DNA of 64,000 nucleotides from Bradyrhizobium sp. SZCCT0231 (GTDB taxonomy: Bacteria; Pseudomonadota; Alphaproteobacteria; Rhizobiales; Xanthobacteraceae), in assembly GCF_018130245.1 (NCBI RefSeq), contig NZ_JAFCKP010000018.1:43652-107651 (forward strand), in the 5' to 3' direction. The notes beneath the pieces are model-generated. The model had not been told where the DNA came from and ran no database searches. It worked only from the letters and a program-made list of their open reading frames with translations. The position numbers were made by a program, and so were the translations under genes. Below, piece after piece: positions 51,606 to 61,539 of the stretch. Each line of letters begins with the position of its first letter. The first letter of the stretch is position 1.

Positions 51606-52280
51606 ATGAGACGGTTTTTTTCGGGAGCCTTGCCGTTCTACGCGCTGGCTGGACTGGCCATGTGCATGTACCTCGTTCTTTACAGGACGAGCCTCTTTGA
51701 CCTGAACGCCATCGTCCATGGCGCGACCGGGTCGGCATGGTTTCCGGCCTTCATGTTCGCCTGCGTGCTGGTGGAAGCGGTCTTCCCGTATTTCGGCTAT
51801 TTTCCCGGAACCGCCCTCATCCTGATGTCCGTGGCGCTGAATCCGAAGGCCGCGGACGGCTCGGTCTTCGTCGTGGCGTGGCTCGCCATCATCCTGGGCG
51901 CCGTTCTCAGCTATGGACAGGCTCGCTTCTTCAGGCCGTTCCTGCAGCGGGTGGCCTCGAAGGCGGCCCTGCGCCGATGCGAGTCCTTGTTCGACGCCTA
52001 CGGCCGCTATGCGCGCATTGCCTTGTTCGTTCATCCCAACGCCTGCGCGATGTATTTCACGGCGCTCGGACTGCTCGGCCGCAGCCTGACGCGCGAGCTC
52101 GCTTATCTCTGCGTGGGTGCGGCGGCCGCGGTGGGCATTCTGTTCGTCATCGTGACCAGGCTGGTGTCGTCCATCGGGCCCACCGACGATGGCGAATTGC
52201 AGGTGCTGCTGGCAGCCGCGCTGGTCGCCATCGGGACACTGATCGGTCTCTACACGGCCTGGCGGCCGAAGGCCGCCTGA
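51606..52280 (+). CDS. Integral membrane protein, distantly DedA/VTT-like
   Basis: A 224-residue protein with about six hydrophobic segments (FYALAGLAMCMYLVLYR, FPAFMFACVLVEAVFPYFGYFPGTALILMSVAL, WLAIILGAVLSYGQARFF, LAYLCVGAAAAVGILFVIV, LLAAALVAIGTLIGLY). The FPGTALILMS and GAVLSYGQARF segments recall the DedA/VTT fold of lipid-related transporters, but the match is weak. No strong ribosome site is visible. An incomplete GATCCGG repeat lies in the gap before it. Confidence 0.6.
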   Translation: MRRFFSGALPFYALAGLAMCMYLVLYRTSLFDLNAIVHGATGSAWFPAFMFACVLVEAVFPYFGYFPGTALILMSVALNPKAADGSVFVVAWLAIILGAVLSYGQARFFRPFLQRVASKAALRRCESLFDAYGRYARIALFVHPNACAMYFTALGLLGRSLTRELAYLCVGAAAAVGILFVIVTRLVSSIGPTDDGELQVLLAAALVAIGTLIGLYTAWRPKAA

Positions 52281-52290
52281 AGCTTGCTCC

Positions 52291-52312
52291 GTCATTGCGA
52301 GCTTGCAATGAC
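52291..52312. repeat. Minimal GTCATTGC palindrome
   Basis: GTCATTGC and GCAATGAC flank GAGCTT between two convergent genes. It is the shortest member of the family seen at 10926-11001 and 40123-40177. Confidence 0.75.
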
Positions 52313-52328
52313 GACCGATCATCGTGCT

Positions 52329-53102
52329 TTACACATCCGGCAGCTCGACGCCCGTCAGCTCGCTCAATTTGCCGATGAGCCGGTCCTGAAATCTCGGATC
52401 GGTCGCCTCACGGGCCGGCTCTTGCTGCTCGAGATGATGCCAGTAACGGCCGCTCACGAGGGCCGCGGGATCATCGCTTACTGCCAGCCAGGCCTGGGTC
52501 CGTTGCCCCGTGTCGATATCGCCCGGGGCGCCCGCGCCGCCCATCTTCGTGCGCACCCAACCGGGATCGACGGCATTGCTCAGGACTTGGGGCCAGCGTC
52601 GCGCCAGGGCGAAAGCGAGCGCGACGACGTGCAGCTTGCTCTCGGCATAGGCCTTTGCCGAGTCCCAAGCCCGCTTCCTCCAATCAATATCGTCGAGCGA
52701 ACCCTCGCCGCCGCGGTGCAGTCCGCTGCTGAGATACACCAATCGGCCGGGCCGCTCGATCAGGGCCGTGAGCAGGTACGGCGCAAGCGTGTTGATGGCC
52801 GGGGTCTCGGCATGGCCTTCCGGCGTCGTGCCACGGCTCGGCCGCGTGTAGACGCCGGCATTGTGGATGATCGCATCCATGCGCCCGATCGCGTTGACCT
52901 GGTCCGCGATGCTCCGCGTCTCCCCCGCGCTCCTGAGATCGCCGACCACCAATCCCTGGGCACGCGAAGTGAGCCCGCCGCGCGCTGCGGCACGATCGGC
53001 CGAACGCGCATGCAGCACCACGCGGTGCCCCTGATCGAGGAGCGATTGCGCCGCCGCCCGGCCGAGGCCATCGGTGCTGCCGGTGATGAATATGGTCGCC
53101 AT
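52329..53102 (-). CDS. Short-chain dehydrogenase/reductase
   Basis: A 257-residue SDR with the cofactor motif TGSTDGLGRA, HARSADRAAARGG (Arg suggests NADP), IHNAGVYT and the active-site Tyr and Lys in SAKAYAESKLHVVAL. The nearby YLSSGLHRGGEG segment is typical of extended retinol dehydrogenase/WWOX-like SDRs. AGGAG lies upstream of the ATG. It is divergent from the five-GAF kinase gene across 290 bases; any link is speculative. Confidence 0.88.
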   Translation of the reverse strand: MATIFITGSTDGLGRAAAQSLLDQGHRVVLHARSADRAAARGGLTSRAQGLVVGDLRSAGETRSIADQVNAIGRMDAIIHNAGVYTRPSRGTTPEGHAETPAINTLAPYLLTALIERPGRLVYLSSGLHRGGEGSLDDIDWRKRAWDSAKAYAESKLHVVALAFALARRWPQVLSNAVDPGWVRTKMGGAGAPGDIDTGQRTQAWLAVSDDPAALVSGRYWHHLEQQEPAREATDPRFQDRLIGKLSELTGVELPDV

Positions 53103-53392
53103 GGGGATTCTCCTAGGGTGTTTCGGGACGCAATCTACGGCGCTCGCGGCACTTGGGTCCCGCGATCCCCCTGGGCCTGCACCATGCGGACCCGAGGCAA
53201 ATCGGCCTCCAGCGGCATTGTGAGGAATTCGCCGCTTCGGTCGATCGCGAAACGCGAATTGACGCGTAGTCGATTGAAAATCAACTCACGGTATGTCTGG
53301 TCGGAAGCACCTGATGGTGGAATAATTCCCGACGCATTCTTGATTAGATTTTGACGTCGGCCGCGAACCGGCTGGCGACGTGGATTTTCATC

Positions 53393-56300
53393 ATGGCCGC
53401 GCTTCCTCAGGACGTTGTGGCGGATTTGCAGCAGGAGAACGCGCGGCTCCTGGCCGAATTGCGCGCCGCACAAGATCGCGAGACCGCCACCGCGGACATT
53501 CTCAAGATCATCGCCAGTTCGCCAACGGAGGTGAAACCGGTATTCGATGCTATCGCGAGGCGCGCAAATGCCTTGCTCGGCGGCTTTTCGACGACCGTAT
53601 TCCGCTTCATCGACGGCAATGCCCACTTGGCGGCGTTCACGCCGACGAATTCTGCCGCCGATGAAGCTTTGAAGAAGATGTTCCCGCGTCCGATCGCCGA
53701 TTTCGAGAGTTTTGCGAGGACGGAGGCCGGCAAGGTGGTGCCGACCCCCGATACTGAAGCGCTGACGAACGACATCAAGTTCATCGCGCGCGCCCGCGGC
53801 TTTCGCAGCATGTTGTTCGTTCCGCTCGCGACCGGCGGCGTGGTGATCGGCATGATCAGCGTAACGCGAGCCGAGCCGGGGGCCTTCGCTCCGCATCATG
53901 TGCAACTTCTGCAGACCTTCGCCGACCAAGCCGTCATCGCCATAGAAAACGTGCGGCTGTTCGACGAGGTGAAGGCGCGTACCGACGACTTGCGGGAATC
54001 GCTGCAGCAGCAGACCGCGACCGCCGATGTGTTGAAAGTCATCAGTCGCTCCGCGTTCGATTTGCAAACGGTTCTCGACACGCTGACGGAATCGGCGGCG
54101 TCGTTGTGTGGGGCCGACATGGCAGCAATCCTCCGGCAGGACGCCGATGGTTCCTACTATCACGCAACTCGGTACAATTTCTCGCCGGAGTGGGCCAAGG
54201 TCTCGGCGGGCGTTCGGCTCAATGCTGGACGCGGTAGCCTCGTCGGGAGGGTCCTGCTGTGCGGCAAGGCTGTTCAGATCCCGGATGCCCTGGTCGATCC
54301 CGACTATGCCTATCCCGAGCAACAGCGGGCCGCCGGTTACCGCACCCTTCTGGGCGTACCCCTGCTTCGGTCCGGAGAAACGATCGGCGTGCTATTTCTG
54401 GGCCGCAAGACCGTGAACTCGTTCACGGACAAGCAGATCGACCTGGTCTCCACTTTCGCCGATCAGGCCGTGATCGCGATTGAGAATGTGCGGCTGTTCG
54501 ATGAGGTTCAGGCGAAGACGCGCGATCTCGCCGAATCGCTCCAGCAGCAAACCGCGACGGCCGATGTGCTGAAGGTGATCAGCCGCTCGACCTTCGATCT
54601 GCAAACCGTGCTCAACACGCTGGTCGATTCGGCGGCACGGCTGTGCGAAGCGGAGATGGCATTCATCATGCGCCGCGAGGGCGATGAATATCAGGCCGGA
54701 GCAGCGGTCGGGTTTTCCGAGGACTACATCGCCTTTCTGCAGGCTCATCCGATCGCCCCCGGCCGCGGCACGATCACGGGTCGAGCCGTCCTCGAACGCC
54801 GCCCGGTGCAAATCCTCGACGTCGCTGCCGATCCCGAATACGGCCTGCAGGCGTCGATCACCATGGCTGGTCAACGCACGGCGCTCGGCGTTCCACTCCT
54901 GCGCGAGAATGAGCCGATCGGCGCGATCGTGATCGCCCGCAAGCGCGTGCAGCCCTTCACCGAAAAGCAGATCGAGCTCGTCGCCACGTTTGCCGACCAG
55001 GCGGTGATCGCCATCGAGAATGTCCGGCTCTTCGAACAATTGCAAACCAGGACGCGAGATCTATCCGAGGCGCTGACGTACCAGACCGGCAGCGCCAATA
55101 TCTTGAGGGTCATCGCTTCCTCTCCGACCGAAGTCGGACCGGTGCTCAAGGCGATCGTGGAAAGCGCATGCGGGCTTTGCGAGGCATATGATGCTTTGGT
55201 CGTTCTGAGGGATGGCGACGATCTCGTCATCCAGGCGCACCATGGCCAGGTTCCCGTGGTGTGGAGCCGACGATCGATCAGTGTCGAATCGCCTACCGGC
55301 CGGGCGATTATTGATCGTCGCACCGTTCATGTGCACGACTTGCTCGGGCCCGAGGGGGAGCAATACCCGACAGGACGCGAATATGCGCTTCGGTCCAACG
55401 TCCGGACCGTTTTGAGTGTGCCGCTCTTGCGCGAAGGCGAGAGCATGGGGGCGATCGTGCTGCGTCGTATGGAGGTGCGCCCATTCGACGACAAGCAGAT
55501 CACCTTGCTGCAGACCTTTGCCGATCAGGCCGTTATCGCCATCGGCAATGTGCGTCTATTCGAGCAATTGAATGAATCGCTGGAGCGGCAGACGGCAACG
55601 TCGGAGGTGCTGGAAATCATAAGCGCTTCATCGGGCGCACTCACTCCGGTCTTCCACAAGATGCTGGAGAATGCGACGCGAATTTGCGGCGCCGGTTTTG
55701 GCACCATGAATCTCTACGAGGAGGGCGGCTTTCGCACGGTCGCATTGCACAACGCGCCGCAATCTTATGTCGATACCCGACTCTACCAGAACATTCGCCC
55801 ACATCCCGCGAGCGGGCTCGGCACCGTCGAGAAAACTCATCAGACGGTTCATATCGACGACATCAGGACGCAGCCGCCCTATATCGAAGGCAACCCCAAT
55901 GTTCGCGCGCTCGCCGACCTTGCCGGCGCAAGGACCCTCGTCATCGTGCCCATGCTCAAGGAAGATGAGCTGATTGGCACCATCACGATCTTCCGCCAGG
56001 AAGTTAAACCCTTCACGGACAAGCAGATCGAGCTCGTGTCCAACTTCGCACACCAGGGCGTGATCGCGATCGAGAATGCACGCCTGCTGAACGAACTGCG
56101 CGAGCGCACCATGGAATTGTCGCAGTCGCTCGAAGAATTGCGAAATACGCAGGATCGGCTGATCCAGACCGAGAAACTTGCCTCGCTCGGGCAACTCACC
56201 GCCGGCATTGCGCACGAGATCAAGAACCCGCTCAATTTCGTCAACAATTTTGCTGCGCTGTCCTCCGAACTCACCGACGAGCTCGGCGAAGCGCTGCGCT

Positions 56301-56971
56301 CAGCCAGCCTGGGCGAGGCGGAAAGGCAGGACATCGACGCGCTGATACACATGCTGCAAGGTAACCTGGAAAGGATCGTGCAGCACGGAACGCGCGCCGA
56401 TTCCATTGTCAAGAACATGCTTCTGCACTCCCGCGAAGGATCTGGCGAACGCCGCGCGGCGGACATCAACGCCATCCTCGAAGAAAGTCTCAACCTGGCC
56501 TATCACGGAGCCCGCGCTGAAAGAGCCGGCTTCAATATCACGCTTGAAAGAAAACTCGACCCGTCTGCGGGAGCGCTCGAGCTGTATCCGCAGGAAATCA
56601 CCCGGGTGTTCCTCAATCTGGTTTCAAACGGTTTCTACGCGGCCAGCAAACAAAGGGACGCCGTCGGCGACGGCTTCGAGCCAAGGCTGCGTGCGACGAC
56701 CACAGACCTCGGCGGCGCCGTCGAAATCCGCATCCGCGACAATGGCACCGGCATCCCGGCCGATGTCAGAGAGAAGATATTCAATCCATTCTTCACGACC
56801 AAGCCGGCCGGCGAAGGAACTGGCCTTGGGCTTTCAATCTGCCACGACATCATCGTGAAGCAGCACGGCGGCAGCATCGAGGTCGATACCGAGCCGGGCG
56901 AATATACCGAGTTCATCATTACGCTGCCGCGTACGCGGGCGGCACCATTGCAGAGCGGAGGCAGAAGTTGA
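53393..56971 (+). CDS. Soluble histidine kinase with five GAF domains
   Basis: A 1192-residue sensor kinase without membrane helices. Five GAF domains lie at about residues 45-185, 215-362, 393-540, 570-717 and 745-893; each ends in a near-identical helix ([19 protein letters not shown]) and the linkers repeat [15 protein letters not shown]. The kinase part has the H-box with His941 ([20 protein letters not shown]), N-box ([12 protein letters not shown]), G1 (IRDNGTGIP) and G2 ([14 protein letters not shown]). It should sense soluble ligands or redox cues and phosphorylate the overlapping regulator. The start is MAALPQDV; the ribosome site is weak. Confidence 0.93.
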   Translation: MAALPQDVVADLQQENARLLAELRAAQDRETATADILKIIASSPTEVKPVFDAIARRANALLGGFSTTVFRFIDGNAHLAAFTPTNSAADEALKKMFPRPIADFESFARTEAGKVVPTPDTEALTNDIKFIARARGFRSMLFVPLATGGVVIGMISVTRAEPGAFAPHHVQLLQTFADQAVIAIENVRLFDEVKARTDDLRESLQQQTATADVLKVISRSAFDLQTVLDTLTESAASLCGADMAAILRQDADGSYYHATRYNFSPEWAKVSAGVRLNAGRGSLVGRVLLCGKAVQIPDALVDPDYAYPEQQRAAGYRTLLGVPLLRSGETIGVLFLGRKTVNSFTDKQIDLVSTFADQAVIAIENVRLFDEVQAKTRDLAESLQQQTATADVLKVISRSTFDLQTVLNTLVDSAARLCEAEMAFIMRREGDEYQAGAAVGFSEDYIAFLQAHPIAPGRGTITGRAVLERRPVQILDVAADPEYGLQASITMAGQRTALGVPLLRENEPIGAIVIARKRVQPFTEKQIELVATFADQAVIAIENVRLFEQLQTRTRDLSEALTYQTGSANILRVIASSPTEVGPVLKAIVESACGLCEAYDALVVLRDGDDLVIQAHHGQVPVVWSRRSISVESPTGRAIIDRRTVHVHDLLGPEGEQYPTGREYALRSNVRTVLSVPLLREGESMGAIVLRRMEVRPFDDKQITLLQTFADQAVIAIGNVRLFEQLNESLERQTATSEVLEIISASSGALTPVFHKMLENATRICGAGFGTMNLYEEGGFRTVALHNAPQSYVDTRLYQNIRPHPASGLGTVEKTHQTVHIDDIRTQPPYIEGNPNVRALADLAGARTLVIVPMLKEDELIGTITIFRQEVKPFTDKQIELVSNFAHQGVIAIENARLLNELRERTMELSQSLEELRNTQDRLIQTEKLASLGQLTAGIAHEIKNPLNFVNNFAALSSELTDELGEALRSASLGEAERQDIDALIHMLQGNLERIVQHGTRADSIVKNMLLHSREGSGERRAADINAILEESLNLAYHGARAERAGFNITLERKLDPSAGALELYPQEITRVFLNLVSNGFYAASKQRDAVGDGFEPRLRATTTDLGGAVEIRIRDNGTGIPADVREKIFNPFFTTKPAGEGTGLGLSICHDIIVKQHGGSIEVDTEPGEYTEFIITLPRTRAAPLQSGGRS

Positions 56972-57357
56972 GCGTCTATATCATGGTGGTCGACGACGAG
57001 CCCGATGTCGAGGCGCTGTTCCGCCAGCAGTTTCGGCGCGATCTGCGCGCCGGTCGTTTTCTGATGGAGTTTGTATCCTCGGCGCCCCTGGCATTGCAGC
57101 GCGCGGCCGTGATTGGGGACGCCACCCTGATTCTGATCCTGTCCGACATCAACATGCCCGGAATGAGCGGACTGGAGATGCTGCCTATCGTGCGCTCGGC
57201 CCGCCCCGATGTACCGGTCATCATGATCACGGCCTACGGTGATGCCGAGACCAAGCGCAAGGCGCTGGAGAAGGGCGCCGCCGACCTATTGACCAAACCA
57301 ATCGACTTCGCGGCGCTACGCCAGGAGATCGATACGAGGCTTGAGCAGGCCGCGTGA
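56968..57357 (+). CDS. Single-domain response regulator
   Basis: A 129-residue receiver domain with no output domain. Acidic pocket VVDDEP, phosphoacceptor Asp60 in [10 protein letters not shown], Thr88 in MITAYGD and Lys110 in LLTKPIDF are all present. It starts at TTG four bases before the kinase stop, so the two proteins are made together and form a cognate pair. Without a DNA-binding domain it must act by protein contact or pass phosphate on. Confidence 0.92.
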   Translation: MSVYIMVVDDEPDVEALFRQQFRRDLRAGRFLMEFVSSAPLALQRAAVIGDATLILILSDINMPGMSGLEMLPIVRSARPDVPVIMITAYGDAETKRKALEKGAADLLTKPIDFAALRQEIDTRLEQAA

Positions 57358-57476
57358 TTGCAACCATTGCCGGTGGCAAACCGGAACGGCTCGCGAGGTA
57401 AAGCTATTGCTAACGCTACCCCAATTGAAAGCAGGCATCCTCCGTCAATCTTCGTCAGAAAAATCGGGGATTCAAA

Positions 57477-58316
57477 ATGAAGACGCTCCTGGTCCCGCTT
57501 CAGAATATTCCGATGATGACATCCACGCTCGCTGTGGCCTTAGACCTCGCGCGACGTTCCGGCGCCTATATCGAAGGTTTTCCACTCCGGTTCGGCATCC
57601 CTCAATATGCGGCCGCCGAATTGGCCACCGGCATTCTCCTGGATTCGTATCAAGTGAAGAGCGAAGCCGAACTGAACGACATGCGCAACTTTTTCGAAGC
57701 ATTCATGCTGAAGCATGATGTTCCTCGAGCCACCGCGGGATCGAACCCGCCATGCTTCGGCTGGCTGGAGAACGCGCCTGAGGGCGAAGACTTTGTCGGA
57801 AGTTATGGGCGCGCTTTCGATCTGATCGTGATGGCGCGGTCGGATATTGATGCTGCGGGCCCTCACCGCCGCGCGATTGAGTCCGCGCTGTTTGAGAGCG
57901 GCAGGCCCGTTCTATTGGCGCCGTTGAATGCACGAAGAAGCGTCGCAACAAACATCATGATCCACTGGAACGGGAGCACGGAGCAAGCTCGAGCAAACGC
58001 ATTTGCCATGCCGTTGCTTCGTCTGGCCGAAAGGGTATCGGTCCTAACCGTTATCGGCGGCCAAGCGGTGCCAGGACCGTCTGCCGGTCAGATCGCTCGG
58101 CAACTCCAATACAATGGCATTGCGGCCAGCTTGATCAGCGTTGAGCTGGACGGGCGCGAAACTGGTGAGGCGGTCCTCGATGCCGCCAGAGCACACGGTT
58201 GCGATCTATTGATCAAAGGAGCCTTTACCCGCACGCGGCTACGGCAGATGATATTCGGTGGGGCGACCAGCTATATCATGGAGCACGCGGATATCCCCGT
58301 TCTTATGGCTCACTAG
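57477..58316 (+). CDS. Tandem universal stress protein (UspA family)
   Basis: A 279-residue protein made of two Usp domains (about 1-145 and 150-279). The second ends with TRTRLRQMIFGGATSYIMEHADIPVLMAH, close to the ATP-binding G-x2-G-x9-G(S/T) motif, while the first has the shorter RRAIESALFESGRPVLLAP. Such proteins bind ATP or other nucleotides and support stress survival. GGGGA lies upstream of the ATG. It follows the kinase/regulator pair by 119 bases and may belong to the same stress response. Confidence 0.88.
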   Translation: MKTLLVPLQNIPMMTSTLAVALDLARRSGAYIEGFPLRFGIPQYAAAELATGILLDSYQVKSEAELNDMRNFFEAFMLKHDVPRATAGSNPPCFGWLENAPEGEDFVGSYGRAFDLIVMARSDIDAAGPHRRAIESALFESGRPVLLAPLNARRSVATNIMIHWNGSTEQARANAFAMPLLRLAERVSVLTVIGGQAVPGPSAGQIARQLQYNGIAASLISVELDGRETGEAVLDAARAHGCDLLIKGAFTRTRLRQMIFGGATSYIMEHADIPVLMAH

Positions 58317-58386
58317 CGCACAAAAGGCATGGTTTTGTCGACACCGGTGAGTCGGAAATCCATTGGCTCATGGAGCGACCAAGCGC

Positions 58387-58929
58387 ATGGCTTTGGCTAT
58401 CAACATTCGGTCCGACCATTCCTCCGCAGAGCGGATCGAAGCCTTGTGGGATGAAGTTGCCGCGTTTGAGAACCAGCCTTCGATGAGGACTCTCAATTAT
58501 CGGCCGCATTTTACATTCGCCATCTACGATGCGCCCGAGATTACCGCGAAGACCGCGTGGGAGACCATGCTCCGCGCAGTAGGGGACGAAGGGCAATTGC
58601 TGGTCGCGTTCAAGCGAATTTGTTGGTTTGCAGGTCCGCCGCTCGTGCTCTGGGCGGAGCCGGAATTCGATGAAACGCTCGTCCGATGGCACGCTTCGAT
58701 CAGCGCTGCAATCGATCCAGCCTTTTGTCGGCTGCACTATCGGCTGGAAAACTGGCGACCTCATTGCACGCTCGGCACACAAATCGCCGACGTAAAGCGT
58801 GATGAGGCGATCGCCTTCGCGCAGTCATTCAAGGGAAGCATGAGCGTGCTGTTCGACGTCGTGGATTGCGTTGCGTTTCCGCCTGTGCGTGTGGTTGCAG
58901 AACAGGGATTGCCGCTTCGCACTCCTTGA
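58387..58929 (+). CDS. 2H phosphoesterase (2'-5' RNA ligase-like)
   Basis: A 180-residue protein with the two H-x-T motifs of the 2H phosphoesterase superfamily: His41-Phe-Thr43 in YRPHFTFAIYD and His125-Cys-Thr127 in WRPHCTLGTQI. Family members open 2',3'-cyclic phosphates or ligate RNA 2'-5'. The start MALAINIRSDHSS is preferred over a TTG at 58363, and GGAG lies at 58369. It follows the Usp gene by 70 bases. The natural substrate is unknown. Confidence 0.8.
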   Translation: MALAINIRSDHSSAERIEALWDEVAAFENQPSMRTLNYRPHFTFAIYDAPEITAKTAWETMLRAVGDEGQLLVAFKRICWFAGPPLVLWAEPEFDETLVRWHASISAAIDPAFCRLHYRLENWRPHCTLGTQIADVKRDEAIAFAQSFKGSMSVLFDVVDCVAFPPVRVVAEQGLPLRTP

Positions 58930-59190
58930 GCCGACGTCCTGCTCATCGATGCGTCCGGCCGCTCCAGGCGATGATTCTCCGTGCGCCTCTCCCGACCATG
59001 CCATACTGCCCCTGTTTTGCCCGACAAGTCAAACGTGACTTCGGAAAATACGTAACCCATTGATCCGGCTGGCGCCGTCTACTGTGCATGGGGTTGTTTT
59101 GCCATTTTTGATGGAACGCTCTCGGCAAGCCGCTGACGGCGACGTCAGGTGTCCGGGATCGTTCGATACTGGAGCGGGCGGGGGGATGGA

Positions 59191-59265
59191 TGGTGGGCGC
59201 ACAAGGGATCGAACCTTGGACCTCTCCCGTGTGAAGGGAACGCTCTCCCGCTGAGCTATGCGCCC
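59191..59265 (-). tRNA. tRNA-Val (anticodon CAC)
   Basis: Read on the minus strand it begins GGGCGCATAGCTCAGCGGG and ends GTGCGCCCACCA. The acceptor stem GGGCGCA/TGCGCCC pairs fully, the T-loop has GGTTCGATCC, and the anticodon loop TTCACAC gives CAC, which reads the valine codon GUG. The 3' CCA is encoded. The 260 bases to its left (58930-59190) hold no gene that I can see. Confidence 0.97.
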
Positions 59266-59423
59266 GGGACCATCATGCAGGCGGCCGGACTTTCGGCCGG
59301 CCGGCACATCGGAGCCCGCGATTTAGAAGTGCCGGCCGAAGGTGTCAAGTTTTCAGGCGGCGCGGGGGCGGAAAACCTTCGGCAGGCCGCGCGATCCGCA
59401 AGGGAGGCCGGATTTTGGGCCGG

Positions 59424-60722
59424 TTACGCGCCCTGCTGGCGGGCGCGGGAGGCGTGGGCCTGGAGCGCGCGGATGCGCTCGGCGAGCGTTCCGCCGCCTT
59501 CGGGCAGGGCGGTAGCGGCCGTGCCGTTGGTGGCGGCGTCATTGGCCGGGCGCGGCGCCGGCTTGGGCGGCTGGCCGGCCTCGGCCGCGAGCAGCGCCTC
59601 GATCGGCGAGTTCGGGCCTTCGAGCTGCATTGCGAGCTTGGCGACTTCCGCCGCGATGTCGTTGATGCGCTCGCGCAGAAGCGCGTTCTCCATGCGCTCG
59701 GTGGCCCAGGAACTCTCCGCCTGCTGCTGGATCGCGTTGATGTCGCGCTGAAGCTTGGCGCGCTCGTCGCGTGCGGTGCGGAGCTGCTCCTCCAGCGCGG
59801 CCTTTTCCGCGCGCAGCTGTTCCATGGCCGCCGACGATTTGCCGCCGCTCAGGGCGGCGATCTCGACGCGCAGCTCCTTGACGGTGCGCTCATTGCTCTC
59901 GTTGGCCAGACGCAGCTGGTTGTTCTCATAGTCGCGCTCGGCGAGCAGCTTGCCTTGCGTGGCAAGGCGCCCCTCGAGGTCGGCGACGCGGTCCGACAGC
60001 ATCTCGGCTTCCTTGACCTGCACGAGCAGCTGGCGATCGAGCTCGGTGACGCGCTGGCTCAGATTCTCGACGCGGCCGCGGGCCTCGCCGAGCTCGCGCG
60101 AGGCGGTCTCGGATTCGGTCCGCTCCTGCGCGAGACGCGCCTGCGTGGCGGCAAATTCCTTCTCGGCATCGCCGACGCGGTTCTTCAATTCCTCGATCTG
60201 CGCGCGCACCGCGACCAGCTCGACCTGGCGGGTCTCCGCCATCATCGAGCGGTCGGAGAGCTCGGAGTTGATCTTGGCGAGCTCGGCCTGCTTGTCGGCC
60301 AGCGCGATCTCGGCCTGGCGCAAGGCCTCGGTCTTGGCGGTGAACTCCTCCTCGGTGGCGCGGAGCTGCTCCTTCACCGCCTTCTCGCGCGCCTCCAGCG
60401 CGAAGATGGTGGCGTTCTTCTCGCCAAGCTCGATCTTCATGCGGTTGATGGCGTCGCTCTTCTTGCCGAGCTCGGCGAGCTGGCTCGTGGTCTTGTTCTT
60501 GAGCTGCTCGACGCTCATCTCGAGCCGCCGCGCCGACATGGCGAATTCGGCGCGGAGCTGGTCCTTGTCGGCCTGGATCTCGGCCATCGACAGCGGGGTG
60601 GCGGCCTCTAGCCGGCGCGTGGTCAGGCGCACCGCGCGGTTATGCACCAGCGGCACGATCGCGAGCCCGCACAGCATCGAGAGCAGGAAACCGATCGCCA
60701 GGTACATGATCGGTTCGACCAT
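59424..60722 (-). CDS. Membrane-anchored long coiled-coil protein
   Basis: A 432-residue protein with one N-terminal membrane helix (about 5-26, IMYLAIGFLLSMLCGLAIVPLV), then about 320 residues of near-continuous heptad-like helix rich in Glu, Ala, Leu and Arg (for example REKAVKEQLRATEEEFTAKTEALRQAEIALADKQAELAKINSEL cut short here by its pattern), and a Pro/Ala-rich C-terminus (GQPPKPAPRPANDAA). It probably forms a rod from the inner membrane. No enzyme domain is present, and the function is unknown. Confidence 0.8.
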   Translation of the reverse strand: MVEPIMYLAIGFLLSMLCGLAIVPLVHNRAVRLTTRRLEAATPLSMAEIQADKDQLRAEFAMSARRLEMSVEQLKNKTTSQLAELGKKSDAINRMKIELGEKNATIFALEAREKAVKEQLRATEEEFTAKTEALRQAEIALADKQAELAKINSELSDRSMMAETRQVELVAVRAQIEELKNRVGDAEKEFAATQARLAQERTESETASRELGEARGRVENLSQRVTELDRQLLVQVKEAEMLSDRVADLEGRLATQGKLLAERDYENNQLRLANESNERTVKELRVEIAALSGGKSSAAMEQLRAEKAALEEQLRTARDERAKLQRDINAIQQQAESSWATERMENALLRERINDIAAEVAKLAMQLEGPNSPIEALLAAEAGQPPKPAPRPANDAATNGTAATALPEGGGTLAERIRALQAHASRARQQGA

Positions 60723-60842
60723 GGGCCAGAACTCCCAAGCTTAAGGAAAAATTCACCAACGACAATGCCATGGCGGGCCGGCAAAAAGCCAGCCCCGCTC
60801 TGTCGTTAACCTTGATCCGTCGGCGGATGGGAGGGCGAGGAC

Positions 60843-61448
60843 CTAGAACGGGTTCCAGGTCGCCCGCGGGGTGTATTTGAGATAGCCGATATTGGCGCCC
60901 AGCCGCAGGCCGAGCCCGGAGCGGATCGGCACCAGCACGATGTTGTTGGAGGTGAGCGCGGTCATGCCGAAGCCGCCGATGATGTAGGCCGAGCCGTCGA
61001 TGCCGGCGAAGCGCTGGTAGATCGCATTGGTGGCGGGCAGGTTGTAGACCAGCGTCATGGTGCGGGCGCCGTCGCCGCCCCAGTCGAAGCCGAGCGAGGG
61101 ACCCTGCCAGTAGACGCGCAAGTCGCCGGCGTTCTTGGTGTAGAGCGTGCCCTCGCCGTAGCGCAGGCCGGCGACGAAGGCGCCGGAGCCTTCCTCACCC
61201 AGGATGTAGCCGTTCGGCAGGCCCCATTGGCTGACCGCCTTCTCGATGATCGAGGCGAGCCCGCGCGAGACGTTGCCGAAGAAGCGGTGGCCGGCGGTCA
61301 CCAGCTCGTCCGGCCCATAGGTATTGGGCGTCGGGGTCCGCTGCGGCGGCGGCAGGTTCGGCGGCGGCGCCTGCTGGGCGGAGGCCGGCACGATCCAGCC
61401 GATCATCGCGGCAAGCGCGAGCGCAGCAAGGCGTGATGCGAAAGTCAT
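60843..61448 (-). CDS. EipA-like envelope protein (DUF1134)
   Basis: A 201-residue exported protein with a signal peptide (LAALALAAMIGWIVPASA), a Pro-rich linker (PPPNLPPPQRTPTPN) and a DUF1134 domain (GHRFFGNVSRGLASIIEKAVSQWGLPNGYILGEEGSGAFVAGLRYGEG to NIVLVPIRSGLGLRLGANIGYLKYT). In Brucella and Caulobacter relatives EipA is needed for envelope integrity in the periplasm. It lies 120 bases from the coiled-coil gene on the same strand. Confidence 0.88.
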   Translation of the reverse strand: MTFASRLAALALAAMIGWIVPASAQQAPPPNLPPPQRTPTPNTYGPDELVTAGHRFFGNVSRGLASIIEKAVSQWGLPNGYILGEEGSGAFVAGLRYGEGTLYTKNAGDLRVYWQGPSLGFDWGGDGARTMTLVYNLPATNAIYQRFAGIDGSAYIIGGFGMTALTSNNIVLVPIRSGLGLRLGANIGYLKYTPRATWNPF

Positions 61449-61539
61449 AAAAGAACCCCTGGTACCGAATCCGGTCGCTTCCTTAACCTGACGCCAACAG
61501 GCACGGCTCTAGGTTGCGCCGGATGTCCCCTCGACTCGG

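Noticed and set aside
1192-52771. Possible CRISPR array from the many intergenic repeats
   Set aside because: Repeats are dispersed one per gap, are long inverted repeats of several families, and are not regularly spaced; no cas genes are present.
53135-53350. Minus-strand reading between the SDR and the five-GAF kinase that looks somewhat protein-like (LIFNRLRVNSRFAIDRSGEF)
   Set aside because: The frame is only the tail of a long antisense frame of the kinase gene, has no start or ribosome site of its own and no family I know. A gene remnant cannot be excluded but is not supported.
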